DNA of 64,000 nt from Sitta carolinensis (GCA_032173965.1 JAVUNC010000006.1:20082370-20146369), one strand, 5' to 3'. Counted from the first letter of the stretch, positions 46,551 to 60,099 are shown. The notes: a model not told the origin generated them from the sequence alone. Numbers and translations are program-made.

Positions 46551-47424
46551 CTCCTGGTGCTCCAGCCCCTTCCCCAGCTCTGTTCCCTTCTCTGGACAAG
46601 CTCCAGCCCCTCAGAGTCTCTTGTCCTGAGTGTCCCAGAACTGTTCCCAGGATGTGAGCTGTGTCCTCAGCAGTGCCAGCACAGGGGACAATCCCTGCCC
46701 TGCTCCTGTGGCTGGTACAAGCCAGGTGCCTGTGGCCTTCTTGCCCACCTGGGCTCACCTTCAGCTGCTGGCGACCAATATCAAACTCACCAAACTCACC
46801 AAACTCCAAAACTCCCCCCAGAAGTTTCACACCACCACACCCAGGGCCAAGTCAACCAACATCAAACTCACCAAACTCATCAAACTCTCCAAAACTCCCC
46901 CAAAAGAGCTCTTGGCATCCCACCCAGTGCCCAGTGCCTGCTCTGGGCCAGTGCCCAAGCACTGCCAGCAGCCCCTGCCTCTCCTCTTCTCCCACCCAAG
47001 TCACCTCCCAGCCAGTTCTCCCACTGGAGCATCCCCGTGGAAATAAAAGAGGGCAGGAATCCCAAGGCAGGGAAAGGAGCTGTTCCCAGCTGTCCTGCTC
47101 CTGCCCAACAAAGGATGAGGAGCTGGCACAGATGCTGGAGCTGAACTCGTGTGGGTTTTTCTTTTAATTAAAGCACAGGACCTGCAGCCTTTGGATCTTG
47201 AGGCCAGCCCCCAGTACGTGATGCCTGCCTAATTAAAATGGGAGGTTTAATTAAAACTTGCACTCAGTCAGGAAGTTGATGAAGCTAAACTGCTGCTAAT
47301 TGGCTTTCCTGCCACGAGTGCCTGACTTTTGGATTCAAGGCTGCCTCTGGGAAGAAACCAGGAGCTGCAGCCTGGGCTGAACCTGCCCCTCGAGACTTGA
47401 GGGGTCAGACAGGGCCATGTCCAG

Positions 47425-47755
47425 GCTGCTCCTTGTGCCCTGGGATCCTGCAGGGGCTGCTCCTTGTGCCCTGGGATCCTGCAGGGCTGATCCCTGTGCC
47501 CTGGGATCCTGGGATCCTGCAGGGCTGATCCCTGTGCTCTGGGATCCTGCAGGGGCTGCTCCTTGTGCCCTGGGATCCTGCAGGGCTGATCCCTGTGCCC
47601 TGGGATCCTGGGATCCTGCAGGGCTGATCCCTGGGATCCTGCAGGGTTGCTCCTTGTGCCCTGGGATCCTGCAGGGGCTGCTCCTTGTGCCCTGGAATCC
47701 TGGGATCCTGCAGGGCTGGTCCTTTTGCCCTGGGATCCTGCAGGGGCCAAGCCTT
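47425..47755. repeat. 29-38-bp minisatellite
   Basis: About eleven units of TGCCCTGGGATCCTGCAGGG plus CTGATCCCTG or GCTGCTCCTTG; BamHI-like GGATCC in each. Confidence 0.94.
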
Positions 47756-47915
47756 GGACACTTCCAGGGATCCAGGGGCAGCCACAGCTTCTCTGGGAAT
47801 CCCATCCCAGCCCCTCCCCACCCTCATATCAGGAATCCCTTCCCAGTCTCCCACCCATCCCTGCCCCCTGGCAGTTTCCATCCATTCCCTGTGCGCTGTC
47901 CCTCCATCCCTTGCC
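47745..47915 (+). repeat. CR1 fragment, followed by a reversed piece to 48045
   Basis: CTTGGACACTTCCAGGGATC and GCAGCCACAGCTTCTCTGGG forward; then AAGGCCAGGCTGGATGGGGC and TTGATTCTGTGATTCTGCC of a reversed copy. Confidence 0.85.
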
Positions 47916-48765
47916 CAAAGTCCAGCTCAAGGCCAGGCTGGATGGGGCTTGGAGCAACCTGGACTAGGTGGAAGTGGGATGGAATGAGATGGTCCTGAAC
48001 ATCCCATCCAGCCCAAACCCCTCCTTGATTCTGTGATTCTGCCACCTCTTGATGACTGAAAACAACCTTGAGAGCATCAGCTGAAGACTCCTGACTCATT
48101 CTTCCACAGTCGAGTTGGGAATCAGAGACTTACACATCTCGGGGTCATCCTGCCCAAAGCAAACCCCAAGAGGTGCCTGTAGGGTTTTTTTTTTTTTTTG
48201 CTTTCTTAGGGTGTCCTAAAGTCCCAGTGAGGTGATGCTGGCAGAGCTGAAGCCCCCAGCCCCAGTGCTGTCCCAGCCTGGCTTTGTTCAGGCAGACACA
48301 AGGGCACTGTATTCCCCCAGCAGGCAGAACTGATTCAAAAGCTCCAGCCTGGAAATAAAACAAGGATAAGATTCTTTTCAAGCGTGACCTGACTAAAATC
48401 CATTTGCTGTGTGGGATCCCCTGGCCCTGGGCAGGGCATGGTGCTCCCAGCCTTGCTGGATTCCTGCTGGATTTAGGGTTTTATTTAGCCATAAAAACCC
48501 TTATTTTTATGAGCCTGGCTGCTCGTGGGGACAGTGCTGCAGCAGTGGTAATGTCTGTCACCCAGCTGGACTCACCCTACATCCAAAACAACCCCAAAAG
48601 GTTTGGGGAACCTCCCTGAAAGGTCATTTAGAATGTTTTTAAAATTATTTGGTCGCCAAGCCCTGCGCTTGGAAGCAGATTTAGGGTAAAACCCAGCAAT
48701 TCTTCTCTTGGCATGGATTCCAAGGCACATAATAGATATATCAGAGCTGAGAAAGAACAAGTCTG

Positions 48766-49330
48766 GTGTAAGAGCCTGAGAGGAGAGGTGTGAGACCCCA
48801 GGCTGCTCTTCCAAAATGTGTTTATTGCATTAAAAAAGGGTTTTTTATGCAATCCTGGGCTGTGGGTTAAAGCCAGGCCTGTGAGCTGCCAGCTCCAGCC
48901 CAAGCCATGCCTGGAGCCCCCTCTGCTCTGCTTACAGTGCACTGGAGAGTTCAGTAGATAGTAGAGATTTCTCTTTGCTGAATATCTTAATACACAACAA
49001 CCAATCCCCTCACACACAATCCCTTTACCATCACCTATTCCCATCAGAACTGCTGATATTACCAGAGGATGGCAGGAACTGACCCCTCACAGCAGTTGGG
49101 ATGTTATATTTTAAGCTTAAACCTTGTTTTTCTGTAATGGAAAATACTTTTGACTTGGTAAAAACATGCTTTCTATTTGCCTGTGCTTTTTTGAGATTTA
49201 TCTTTACTTGGTATAAACATCCTTTTGTTTGTAGACAATTTATCCCTTGCTCTTAGCTATAAAATCTCTTTCTAATTAATTTCAACCTTTTTACAGTGAT
49301 CACTGGCCCAGCAATCTTTATTTTTATCAG
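48766..49330 (+). mobile_element. LTR-type element, arm 1 of an inverted pair
   Basis: Starts TGTAAGAGCCTGAGAGGAGA. Nearly the same sequence occurs reversed at 60590-61140, including TTTAAAGCCAGGCCTGTGAG-like and AACAACCAATCCCCTCACAC blocks. The similarity looks above 90 percent by eye. Confidence 0.85.
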
Positions 49331-49865
49331 AGCAATCTTTATTTCCATCAGAGCTGCAGTGACCACCCACACCTCAAGGACTGCAGTGGGATCAACCCTG
49401 GTTGAGCCCATCCCTCTGGAAAAGAATCATTCCTTGCAAACTGATGACTCCTAGAATATTAAAGGTTGGAAGAGACCTCCAACATCATCAAGTCCTGTGG
49501 TGAATTTTTAATTTAAAAAAAAAATTATTTTATTATTTTTTTTAGGATTAAAAGTGTGAGAGAACATTTTCTATTTGGATATTTATTTTTTTTTTTCTAA
49601 GTTATAGTTTTATTCATTGTGAGTGTTTCTGTATGTTAAGTTCATAAGGTAAAAATGAAGCATAAAGTCTTTAAGGTTTAAATTATTTAGTAATGAGATG
49701 TCAATTAATTTATTTTAATTTTAATTTAATAATTATTCACGTTATGTACTGTGGATTTTAAAAATTAATTATATAAAATAATTCAAATTTGTGAAGGAGA
49801 AGAAGACTAAGTTTTAAATTTTTTATTTTGCTGCATATATATTATTCTAACTTATTACTTTAAAT

Positions 49866-50325
49866 TTTAAATCTTTTACTTTGTGATATATTTTTATTTA
49901 ATTACCCACTCACAGACTTAGTGCCATCACTCAGTTTTGGAAGCTTTTTCTCCATGGTTTTGGATCAAAGGAATTATTTTTGTGGCTCATTTTCACACAG
50001 CCTGAAATTCTCTTTATTTTAGGGTTCTAACAAACCTAGGTTGGCTGAAGCTGACCAAGGCCAGTTTTACCCTTGAGGACACTCAGTAATTTTACTTTGT
50101 GATATAAAATATATTTTTATTCAATTACACACTCACAGTGCTCTCATTCAGTTTTGGAATCTTCTTCCACGGTTTCAGGTTGAATAAATTATTTTTGTGG
50201 CTCATTTTCACACAGCCTGAAATTCTCTTTTTTTTAGGGTTCTAGCAAAGCCCAGCTCTCCAGGTTGGCTGAAGCTGACCAAGGCCAGTTTTACCCTTAG
50301 GAACACTCAGTAATTTTACTTTCTT
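49866..50325. repeat. ~220-bp tandem duplication
   Basis: Two units share ATTATTTTTGTGGCTCATTT, TCACACAGCCTGAAATTCTC and GGTTGGCTGAAGCTGACCAA. Confidence 0.9.
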
Positions 50326-51009
50326 AGCTGTCCCTGGTGTTTTTTTGAACAAATCCCAGAATTCTGGGATGTCCTGAGCTGCTCCTAACTGCATTAGAGA
50401 TTCTCTGTCCTTGCTTTCATACAGGATCTAGCTTTACTTTGATTTTTAGGGAGAAGAAATGCAAGCACCTTGCAACAGCCCTTTGATTTCATCCAATTAA
50501 TTCCTGCTTTGCTTCGTTAACCATCAGCAGAAAATGATCTGAGCTCTTTGTAGTCTGGTTTTTTTAAGCCTGTTGCTTCTAAGTCACTTTCTTCCTGATG
50601 TTTTAGTTTAAGAGGGCTTTGTTCTCACAGGATTTGACATAAGCAGTGCCAGAATTTAACATTTTGGATTCTTTTCTGTAGGACTTTCTCTGCTGTCTTT
50701 CAGTTTTGACCAACAGGATGAAGAGTTCTGGCACTCTTCCCACCCAATGAGAGTGGCCTGTTCTAAAAAATATTAAAAAGAATGATTGTTTGAATAAATT
50801 CATTTGTCAAAAGGAAGAATTGACAGTGACAGCTCTTCCCTGGAAGGCAGGGGCATAACTGCAGCAGCTCTTACAGCATCTCTGAGAAAAACTCAGCCAG
50901 CAGCTGCTGTTCCCCCACAGCTACAGAGAGGGGCAAAAGAGGCCAGGACAGGCACCAAAAACCCCAAATATCCATTTACTGAGAGAGCTGGTGATGAGGT
51001 TTGTCTCTG

Positions 51010-51300
51010 CTTCAGATAACACATGGACTCTGTGATCAGAAGGGTAAAAAATTCCTCTTTTATTAGGGGTGGTTTTCCCTTATATCCAATTTTACCCAGC
51101 CCAGTGTGATTGGTGAAACAAAGGCAAACCTCTTCACCCACACTGGTCAAACCAGAGGGACAGCAAGAAGAAATCCCTCCTGTCAGAAGGAATGAACAAC
51201 ATAAATATCATTACAAAAACATTCCATCGTGTTTATCACACTTTCCTGGGAGAGAACACCAGAAAACCAAAAAACATCAGAAAACCAAAAACATCAGGCC
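51010..51300 (-). mobile_element. LTR-like element, copy 2, reversed, short tail array
   Basis: Same as 40170-40420. Has AATAAA on minus (plus TTTATT near 51059). Followed by only about two and a half units of AGAAAACCAAAAACATC (51260-51300). Confidence 0.82.
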
Positions 51301-51524
51301 TGAAACCAGACTACAGAGGTTCACTCTCTGTGCTTTATGAGATAATTTGGGGTGTCCCTGCAGGGCAGTGCTGCAGCCCTGCACATGGACAGCAGGGTGG
51401 AAAATCCAGCACAAGAGAATTCCAAATCCATGCTGAGTCTGGCTATTTTGGGGATCTGAGCCTTGGCAAGAAGAGCCCCAACTTTGCTAAGGGCTGGACC
51501 TGGGATCTGGAGGGGCCTGGCCTT

Positions 51525-51840
51525 GGGTACTTCCAGGGATCCAGGGGCAGCCACAGCTGCTCTGGGAATTCCAGCCCAGCCAGGAATTCCCAGTTCCAAA
51601 TATCCCACCCAGATCTCCCCTTTTCCAGCTCAAAGCCATTCCCTGGGTGCTGTCCCCCCATCCCTTGTCCCCAGTCCCTCCCCAGCTCTCCTGCAGCCCC
51701 TCCAGGCTCTGAGCTCTCCCTGGATTCTCCTCCTCTCCAGGGAACATTCCCAGCTCTCCCAGCCTGCCTCCAGCCCTTGGAGCAGCTCTGGACTCTCTCA
51801 GCATCTCCACATCCTTCTGATCCAGCTTTCCTGTTCAGCC
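51525..51840 (+). repeat. CR1 LINE 3' fragment
   Basis: TACTTCCAGGGATCCAGGGG, CCACAGCTGCTCTGGGAATT and CTCCAGGGAACATTCCCAGC. Confidence 0.9.
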
Positions 51841-52959
51841 TCCTCCACTGCCCCTAATTTAATTCCAAACCTCCTGCAGAGGCAGCTCCTGCCCTGTCGT
51901 GCCTGCCAAGTCCCTGGAGATGACTGTGGGAGCCACTCCACTGGCCCAGCGGCCACCAGAGCCACAGGTGACCACTGAGCCCTCAAGGGTGACCAGGAGG
52001 AGGGATGTGAGCTCCAGGGACACAAAGGGAATGCCTGGAGCTGACCCTGGAGCTGAGGACACCAGCTGAGTCGTTAATACCTTTTCCCTTGTGTCTGCTG
52101 CCCTGTGATGGGGGGAATCCAGGGCTCTGAGGCTTAGGAGTGCAGGGAAAATGCCACCAGGAGCAGGGATCAGCTGGGGAGGGGGATTAACTGCTAAGCA
52201 GGCTGCTCAGGAAAGGAAGCTCTGGCTCCATTAATGGCCTTTCTCTCTAATTAAGGCTCAGCAATGAATTTGTTTCTTAAGAACAACAGGACTGCTCTTT
52301 CCCTGGCTGCCTGAGATGGGGCAGATCTTCCCTGATGAGGCAGCTCCTTCTGAGCTCCTGCAGAAGCTGAACTCTGCTTCCTGAGGCTGCCTCTAACTGC
52401 AGCCATTGCCTTGATTAGCTGGCACTAATGAGCAATATTAGTCCTGATATTTGCTGTGCACTGACTTCCTCAACAGCAGTGCAGCAGCCCAGTGGGAGAC
52501 TCCATAATAAATGCCAATAATTCACCTCCCTGCATTTCTCCTGGGTGCTTGCTCAGGGTTGGCTCTGTGCTGGCAGCTCTGGGGAAGGTGCAGTCCATTT
52601 TTCAAGAAGCCAAATTTCTGCAGGTTCTCCTCAGCACAGACTCTTCCTCTGGGGATTTTGTCCTGGATGCTCGTCTGCAACGTGTCCTGCCCTTCAGCAT
52701 AGCCAGGGAAAGGGAATCTGCCAGGATGTGCCTGATTGCAGAATCCCAGAGTCTCCTCCTCAGCAGCCTGCTGTCAGCTCCCTAAAAACCCACTGCTCCA
52801 CTTGACCTCCCTCCTGCTCCAGGCCTGAGGGATGCCAGAGGGTTGGGGCTCATCCTGGAGAAAATGAGCTCCCCAGGGATTGCTGAGAAATGCTCCTCTT
52901 CACAAAGAACACATGAGAACTGGGGGAACGACTGCCAGAGAGGGTCAAGGAGCCTTCAA

Positions 52960-53625
52960 CCACTTCCAACTTACACCACTTCCAACCTAAACCCCTTAGA
53001 ACTCAAGCACTTCCAAACTAAACCACTTCTGACTTAAACTACTTCTGACCTAAACCCCTTCCAACCTAAACATCTTCCAACTAAACTCCTTCCAAACTAA
53101 ACAATTTCAACCTAAACCACTTCTGACCTAAATCCCTTCTGACCTAAACCATTTCCAAACTAAACCACTTCCAACCCAAACCACTTCCCAACTAAACCCC
53201 TTCTGACTTAAACCCCTTATGAACTAAACCACTTCCAAACTAAACCCCTTCCAACCCAAACCACTTCCCAACTAAACTCCTTCCAAACTATACCACTTTC
53301 AATCTAAACCCCTTCTGACTTAAACCACTTCTGACCTTATCCACTTCCAACCTAACCCCCTTTCAACTTAAACCACTTCCAATCTAAACCCCTTTGAATC
53401 TAAACCCCGTTTGACTTAAATCACTTCTGAACTAAACCACTTCCAACCTAAACCCCTTCTGACTTAAATCACTTCCAAACTAAACCACATCCAAACTAAA
53501 CTCCTTCCAAACTAAACAACTTCAACCTAAACCAATTCCAAACTAAACCCCTTCCAACCTAAACCCCTTCCAATCTAAACCCCTTCTAACTTAAACCCTT
53601 TCCAACCTAAACCCCTTCTAGCCAG
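52960..53625. repeat. 18-bp minisatellite
   Basis: About 36 units of AACCTAAACCACTTCC/TTCTGACTT type with CC and CTT variants. Confidence 0.95.
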
Positions 53626-54543
53626 CTCAGTGCTGGGGAAAGGGTTGAGTCCTGCTGCCTTTGAAGGACACAAACCACTGCTGCACCTTTTTTACTCAAA
53701 AAATCTGGAGGACACTCCTGTAAGCGGGGAGGGAAATCCCAGCCAGCAAACATTGCCTCCTCAGACACTTTTTCTCCATGGTGGATGAAAAAAACCATGG
53801 AAGCAAAGCCTTAGGTTATGATTTCATGGGGCAAGGTCTGTGTCCTGTACAGAGCAAAGGTGCTGTGGACAAATCGTGGCCATGAAGCTGTCAGGGCATG
53901 GGCACCCCCAGTTTTTGGGGGAGAATTAGCACAGGAATACTCAGATGTGGTCACCACTGCATGTGAGCACCAAGCATCTTCTCCTGCATCTCCATCCCAG
54001 CAGTGCTCGTGGTCCAGGCCCTGCCCAACACCCAGGAATGTGCATCCTGCAGATCTGGACTTTCTGCCTTAAAATCCCACCTGCCTCCAATCCCATTAGT
54101 GCCTCCCTTCTCCAGTGCTTACTCACACTCCAGCTCTCCCATCCCATTATTGCATTAAGTCTTTCAATCTGATTACAATGTTTGGCGTTAAATTTAAACC
54201 TGATTAACTGCATAAACAATGATTTTTTTTTTTTCCCTGTGGGGCAGTTCCTCCTCCTGCAGGGAGTGTGTCCTGACCATCTTTTTGTCTTGTCCTACAG
54301 CCTTTCATTGCCATCTGGGTGCTGGAGTCAGGCTCAGGCACAAACAGCCTTGACAGCTCGCCAGCATCTTGACTTTGCCTTGACTTTTAATGGCCTAGAA
54401 ATGCAAATTGTCTAGGATTCTCCAGTTCTGAGCAGTCACTGAGGCAGTAAGGGAAAGGAACACACCCCATGGCCAGGAAGGCTGGGAGAGCTGGGGTGTC
54501 CAGGCTGGAGAAGGCTCCAGGGAGAGCTCAGAAACCAATCCTC

Positions 54544-55333
54544 AAAAATGCACTGCATTGACCTGAGGCATGGAAAAGCTTCCAAACCTGTGAGAGCACT
54601 GAGAGTGTGAGGGTGGTGTTAAATAGGAGTGTTTTATAGCACAGGGGAGAGACTGAGAATTTAAGGTGGTGGCTTAAAATAATATATATGTGACAAGATG
54701 GAGGGTTAGGGTGTAGTCATCTTCTTCTTTCTTTTTCCTTCTTCTTCTTCTTCCTCCTTCTTCTTTCTTCTTCTTCTCCTTCCTCTTCCTTTTCTCCTTC
54801 TTCTTCCCCTTCTTCCTCTTCTCCTTCTTCCTCCTCTTCTCCTTCTTTCTTCTTCTTCTTCTTCTCCTTCTTCCTCTTCTCCTTCTTATTCTTCCTCTTC
54901 TCCTTCTTTCTTCTTCTTCTTTCTTCTTCTTCTTCCTCTTCTTTCTTCTTCTTCTTCCTCTTCTCCTTCTTCTTCTTCTCCTTCTTCTTTTTCCTCTTCT
55001 CCTTCTTCTTTTTCCTCTTCTCCTTTTCCTTCTTCTCCTTCACAAGTTTGGGTGACTTTTTGTGATTGATTTGAAAGATCAGTGTTGTGGGATATGGGTG
55101 GTTTGTTGTTGGATTAAAAATTTAAACAAATTTGTTGGCATCTCATATTTGGGGAGCTTAGGCTTAAAAAGACCTTGAAACCTCTCTCTGTACTCCATTT
55201 TTGCTCTGTTCATTTAGCATGCAGAAGCACTTATGGTCAGTGAGGCTGGAACTTAAATAAGAAAGAATAAACATCCAAGTCTGAACAAGAATTCTGCCTC
55301 TTGCATTTTTAACCCTGACCCTGAGAAGAAGAA
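54544..55333 (+). repeat. Interspersed element carrying a TTC-type tract, copy 2
   Basis: Same family and orientation as 31669-32285. The inner tract (54720-55045) is a long CTT/CTTCC/TTTC pyrimidine mix rather than a pure triplet. Confidence 0.86.
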
Positions 55334-56284
55334 GCAGACAAAGGCAAGGGGTTCTCCCCAAAAAGCCAGCCTGGATCTCAGAGACTCCAAAACAAGGAGA
55401 GCTGGATTTACAGAGATGGGCAAGCAGCTCACTCCCAGCCTGAGGATAAACAGAATTCCCACCTGAGAAAGGAATTTCACTTTTCCTCCTCTGGCTGTGG
55501 GCTGGAAGTGGCCACAGGAAAACAAACCCAAGCTCTCTTTGGAAATGCCACTACTGCCTCAAGCTCAGATATTTAGAAGTGGCCTCCAAGGAAATATTTC
55601 CAAGGAAAATCAAGCCCAGAGAGAGAAGCACTGAGGGATAAAAGCACTGAAAGCAGCAGGAGACTGGGAATGGGGTCAGGAAAGGAGGATGAGAGGCAGG
55701 GAAACCACTGGATGGATTATGAGGAGGTTGTAGATCCATTAACAAAAAAATAAGAATAAATCAATGATCCTTAGAAGAGCTGAGATAATGGCAGCCTTTA
55801 AAAAAAAATTAATCTTTAATAAGAAGGGACGTCGGGCTAATTAGGAAATAATGAAGAATTTGTCAGTGTTTCTACAGAGAGTGAGGAGTGAGGGGGTTCT
55901 GTCCCCACAGCTGGAGGGATTCTGAACCACTGGAGCAGAGAAATACATCCTGGTGTCACCAGGGAGGGCAGTGATGGACTCACTGAATCAGTCATGATTA
56001 TTTATGGAGCAGTGAAGAGTCCAGGACATACCAGAGGGATAATTCACATTTACTTCAGGAATAGGTTTTGAGTTTGTTTTTTTTAAGGGAAAGTGCTTTC
56101 AAATTAAAAAAAAAAAAAAAACAAACCACAACCCCCCCAAAAAAAAAAAAAAAAAAATCAGGCTAAGGAGGAAAGGATCCACAGATACAGGTCTAAAAAA
56201 AAATAAATAAAGAAAAACCAGGCTAAAGAGGCAAGGAGCCACAGATACAGGTCTAAAACATCTTGAGGATGCCATGGGGACACT

Positions 56285-56465
56285 GAGCTGTGTCCCCAAG
56301 TGCCACATCCCCATGGAATTTAAACCCCTCCAGGGGTGGGGACTCCAGCAGTGCCCTGAGCAGCTGTGCTGTGACTGGACAACCCATTTTAGGGAAAAAA
56401 TTTCTCCTAACACCTAGCCTGGTTCAACCTGGAGCCGTTTCCTCTTGTCCCATCTCTAGGATGTC
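56285..56465 (+). repeat. CR1 LINE fragment
   Basis: CCACATCCCCATGGAATTTA, GTGGGGACTCCAGCAGTGCC and CTGGAGCCGTTTCCTCTTGT. Confidence 0.85.
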
Positions 56466-57084
56466 CACCCCAGAGCTGGAGGCACAGCAGACCTGGCCCA
56501 GGGGGATTAGCCCAGTGAGCTTGAGCTCATTAGCCCTGATTTTTAATTAGCTCCCAGGTGGTCAGCCTGAGTGTCCCTGCCAGGATGGCCAATCCAGAGG
56601 CACGGGACAAGCCTGGCTTTGTCCCATGGCTGCCCTCTGCTCTGTCTGTCCCTCCTGCCTTCCCCTCCAGCCTCAGAGCTCTGGGGGCTCCAGGACAAAG
56701 GATCTGCACAAAAATGTCACAAAGAACCAGGGGCTTTAATATTACCCTAAAATGTGAACTTTGGGCTTTTTCCAGTGGCTTTTTTCCCTTTTTTTCCCCT
56801 TGCCTTTTCCAAGGTGAGGGCTGAGTCACCCAAGTGCCAGGGCCTGATCCTTTCCCTTGAAAGCTTTGCTTTATTTAAATAAGTTTCCATTTAAACCTCA
56901 CGGCCAGTTTTGAATGCAGAAAGGAAAAGCAGCTCGTTAAGCAAAGCCTGCCCAGGCCTGTCCTTCCCATCTTTCTCCCAAGCCCAGGGAAGGGACTCCC
57001 AGCAAAGGAACAAAAACATTCCCTGCACGTGGAGCCAACAGCTCCGGGGGCTCCAAAAACCACCAAGGAGGGACCTCAAGAGGC

Positions 57085-57300
57085 CGTGGACACTTCCAGG
57101 GGCAGCCACAGCTTCTCTGGGAATCCCATCCCATTCCCTGCCCACCCTCCCAGCTAGGAATTCCATCCCAATCTCCCATCTACCCCAGCTGAAGCCATTC
57201 CCTGGCTCCCTCCATCCTTTGTCCTCTCCAGCTCTCCTGGAGCCCCTTTAGACACTGGGAGGGCTCTGAGCACTGCCTGGAGCCTTCTCTTCTCCATATC
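57085..57300 (+). repeat. CR1 LINE 3' fragment
   Basis: GGACACTTCCAGGGGCAGCC, CAGCTTCTCTGGGAATCCCA and TCCAGCTCTCCTGGAGCCCC. Confidence 0.88.
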
Positions 57301-58209
57301 CCATCTCAGGCCAGGGATGTCTCATATATTTAATTACAGCCCATAATATCTGCCACTCGGCTTGCAGCCATCCAAAATAATCATCTCTGCATCAACCCTG
57401 CCTCAGAATAAACACCTATTTTTTGCTGCAGAGCTGTGCAGCCACCAAGACCACCTGCTTTTAAAATATCCTCCTTCAGGAAGAGCTTGCTTGATGTCTT
57501 TCTGCACATGCAGAGTGGTGAAGGCAGCAAGTTGTTACATAAAATCTTATATAAATTACCTACCAAGTGCACAGGAACGTTCAGAGTCAAAGCCCACCAA
57601 GCTCATGCTGAAGGAATCCATCACTTGGAGTTATTCCTGACATCCAGGAGAAATGAAGGAGGCAGAATCAGGCCTTAAATCCCACACTGGGCACATATTT
57701 GGGACATTATTTGTACTCAGAGATCTCCTGGCTCCTCCAAGCTGTAACTGCAAATCATCTTGGAGACCCCAAACCATGTAAACTGTTTAAACCAAATGGC
57801 TGAAATAAAGTAATTATCGATGTCATCAATGTTTAACCAAGGTTAAAAGCTTTTCCCAGAGATGGAGGTGAGGCACAAAACCCTGCCCTGGACGCCTGTG
57901 AAGCACATTTAGGGACAGATCATGTTTGACAGTGGAATTTGAATTAAATCAGCACAGCCCCCCTGAACCCCACATGCAGCACCTGCTCTCACCAGCTGAT
58001 AGGGCTGGCCCCATAAACTTCGTTATATTTAATTTAAATCAGCTGTATTTTGGGGCATGGACAAGGAAAATGGATTTTTCCTGGGTTGTGGATGTGACCT
58101 CTTGAGGAAGGGCTGCATAAATACAAACCCCAGTGGCAGGTTTGGTTTTAAATCACACTGATTTTCTCTGTACCATGTTCACTGCCAGGGAACTGAGCCA
58201 TGACCTACC

Positions 58210-58440
58210 TGATGTTAACCCTGAATAAATCCCAGAATAGCTTTGGGTTGGAAGGGATCTTCAATCCCATCTCATTCCAAGGGATGCCATGAGCAGGGAC
58301 ACCTTCCACCATCCCAGGTCCCTGTCCAACCTGGCCTGGAACATTTCCAGGGATCCAGGGGCAGCCACAGCTGCTCTGCTCCAGTGCCTCACCACCCTCA
58401 CAAGAAATAATTAAATCTGGGTTGAATTTTTGAGGATCAG
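58210..58440 (+). repeat. CR1 LINE 3' fragment
   Basis: GAATAGCTTTGGGTTGGAAG, CAGGGACACCTTCCACCATC and CCACAGCTGCTCTGCTCCAG. Confidence 0.9.
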
Positions 58441-58599
58441 TTTCTGTCAGCACAGAAAGCTGGATATCCACCATGTCCAGGCTTCCAACAAGATCTCACC
58501 TCAAAATCACAGGGAAAACACAATAATTCGATTTAAACTCTTTTAGTTTAAAACCATCACATCAGACCCTGCTGCAGAGTGTGTCCCTCCCTCCTTCCC

Positions 58600-58755
58600 T
58601 CCTCACATGGAAGGAAGAAATTCTTCCTCATATCCAACCTAAACCCTCTCTGGGCTCAACTTGAGGCTGTTCCCTCTCCTCCTGTCCCTGGGGGCAGATC
58701 CTGATCCCCCCCCTCACTGCCCCTCCTGGCAGGAGCTGGGCAGAGCCACGAGGTT
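58600..58755 (+). repeat. CR1 LINE fragment
   Basis: AATTCTTCCTCATATCCAAC, CAACTTGAGGCTGTTCCCTC and CTGGCAGGAGCTGGGCAGAG; runs into a minisatellite. Confidence 0.85.
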
Positions 58756-59060
58756 CCCCTTGGCACCTCCCAACCACTCCCAGCTCATCCAGGTGCTCCT
58801 CTGGCACCTCTAACCACTCCAGCTCATCCAATGCTCCTCTGGCCCTCCAACCCTCCAGCTCATCGTGCTCCTCTGGCACTTTCCAACCACTCCCAGCTCA
58901 TCCAGGTGCTCCTCTGGCACCTCCCAACCACTCCAGCTCATCCAGTGCTCCTCTGGCACCTCCAAACCATCCAGCCATCAGGTGCTCCTCAGGCACTCCA
59001 ACACTCCAGCCATCCAGGGCTCCTCTGGCACTCAACCACTCCCAGCCCATCCAAATCCCA
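58756..59060. repeat. ~38-bp minisatellite grown at a CR1
   Basis: About eight units of CCAGCTCATCCAGGTGCTCC TCTGGCACCTCCCAACCACT, some with single-base losses. Confidence 0.93.
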
Positions 59061-60099
59061 CCCAAGCCCCAGCACATCTGGCACAAGCAGCCCAGCCTGG
59101 CAGCAGGAGCCAAAACCCCACTGCAGCAGGCAGTGGTCAGCTGGCAGCTTGGCAGAGAGGTGGGCAAAGCACCTGCCAGCCAGGAATGGAGGAAAGCTCC
59201 TCCCTGGAGCTGCCTGTGGGGCTGTGCTTCCCCCTCTGCGAGCCTGGCAGCACGGCAGGCAGTGATGGAGAGCCCGAGGCACAGCTGGATGGAGCGCTCG
59301 CACATCTGGCCACGGCTCCAGGGGCACAGCACGGCTCCCAAACGCCCTCCCTGCCCCTCAGCAGGGCAAGGGGAAGGTGCAGCAGGCACTGCCAGAGGGC
59401 AACGTTTAAAAGGAAAAGAGAGAGGACAAAAAAAATTATATACATATAAAAAATAAAAAAATAAATCGGCTATTCGCAAATTGTCACTGCTGCGCTCCGG
59501 GGGAGGTGAGAAATCATCCCCGAGGTGAGAAATGGAGCCGAAGCTCTGGCTCTGATTCACCGAGGTGTGGGCTGCACAGACCTCAGCAGATGCCCCCTGA
59601 GGGCCTCATTTCCTCGGGAAGGAAATGTCAGGATGGGATAGGTGTCGGGATGGAGGCAGCACAGGCTCGGCCACGCCCGGGCTGCGTGGGCCCCCTGCGA
59701 CAGGGCAGGCTTTAATTGGAATATTTCAAATTTTCCAATTAAAAATTTCAAATTTTCCAATTAAAAGCAAAGCAGGGTCCAACTCGGGAGTAATAAAAAG
59801 CTTTATTAGCTAACACTACAAGAGGAAAAAAAAAACCCAAGAATTAGAGTGAAACCTTTAAAACACTTCTCCTCCTCACACTAACCATTTATTTTTCCCA
59901 CCGACAACATAAAAAGAGATTTTCAGTCCTAATTATTATTTTATTATTCAGTCATAATGATTATTATATTTTCAGTAATAATTATTACCCTTATAATAAT
60001 TATTTCTTAATTCACTAAAGGAGAGGAGTTTCTTTTGAACACTATAGAGATTTTCCACAAGTTCTCCTGCTCTCACACTTCGGAAATGCCAGCCCTGGG

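Larger units (their letters stand above)
49331..52955 (-). other. TRIM9 first intron, no exon seen
   Basis: A/T-rich with one tandem duplication (49866-50325), one LTR-like element (51010-51258) and a CR1 (51525-51840). No coding block recognised. Confidence 0.6.

Noticed and set aside
52960..53625. CCTAAACC words that resemble telomeric repeats
   Set aside because: The period is 18 and the TTAGGG/CCCTAA vertebrate word is not repeated; not an interstitial telomere.
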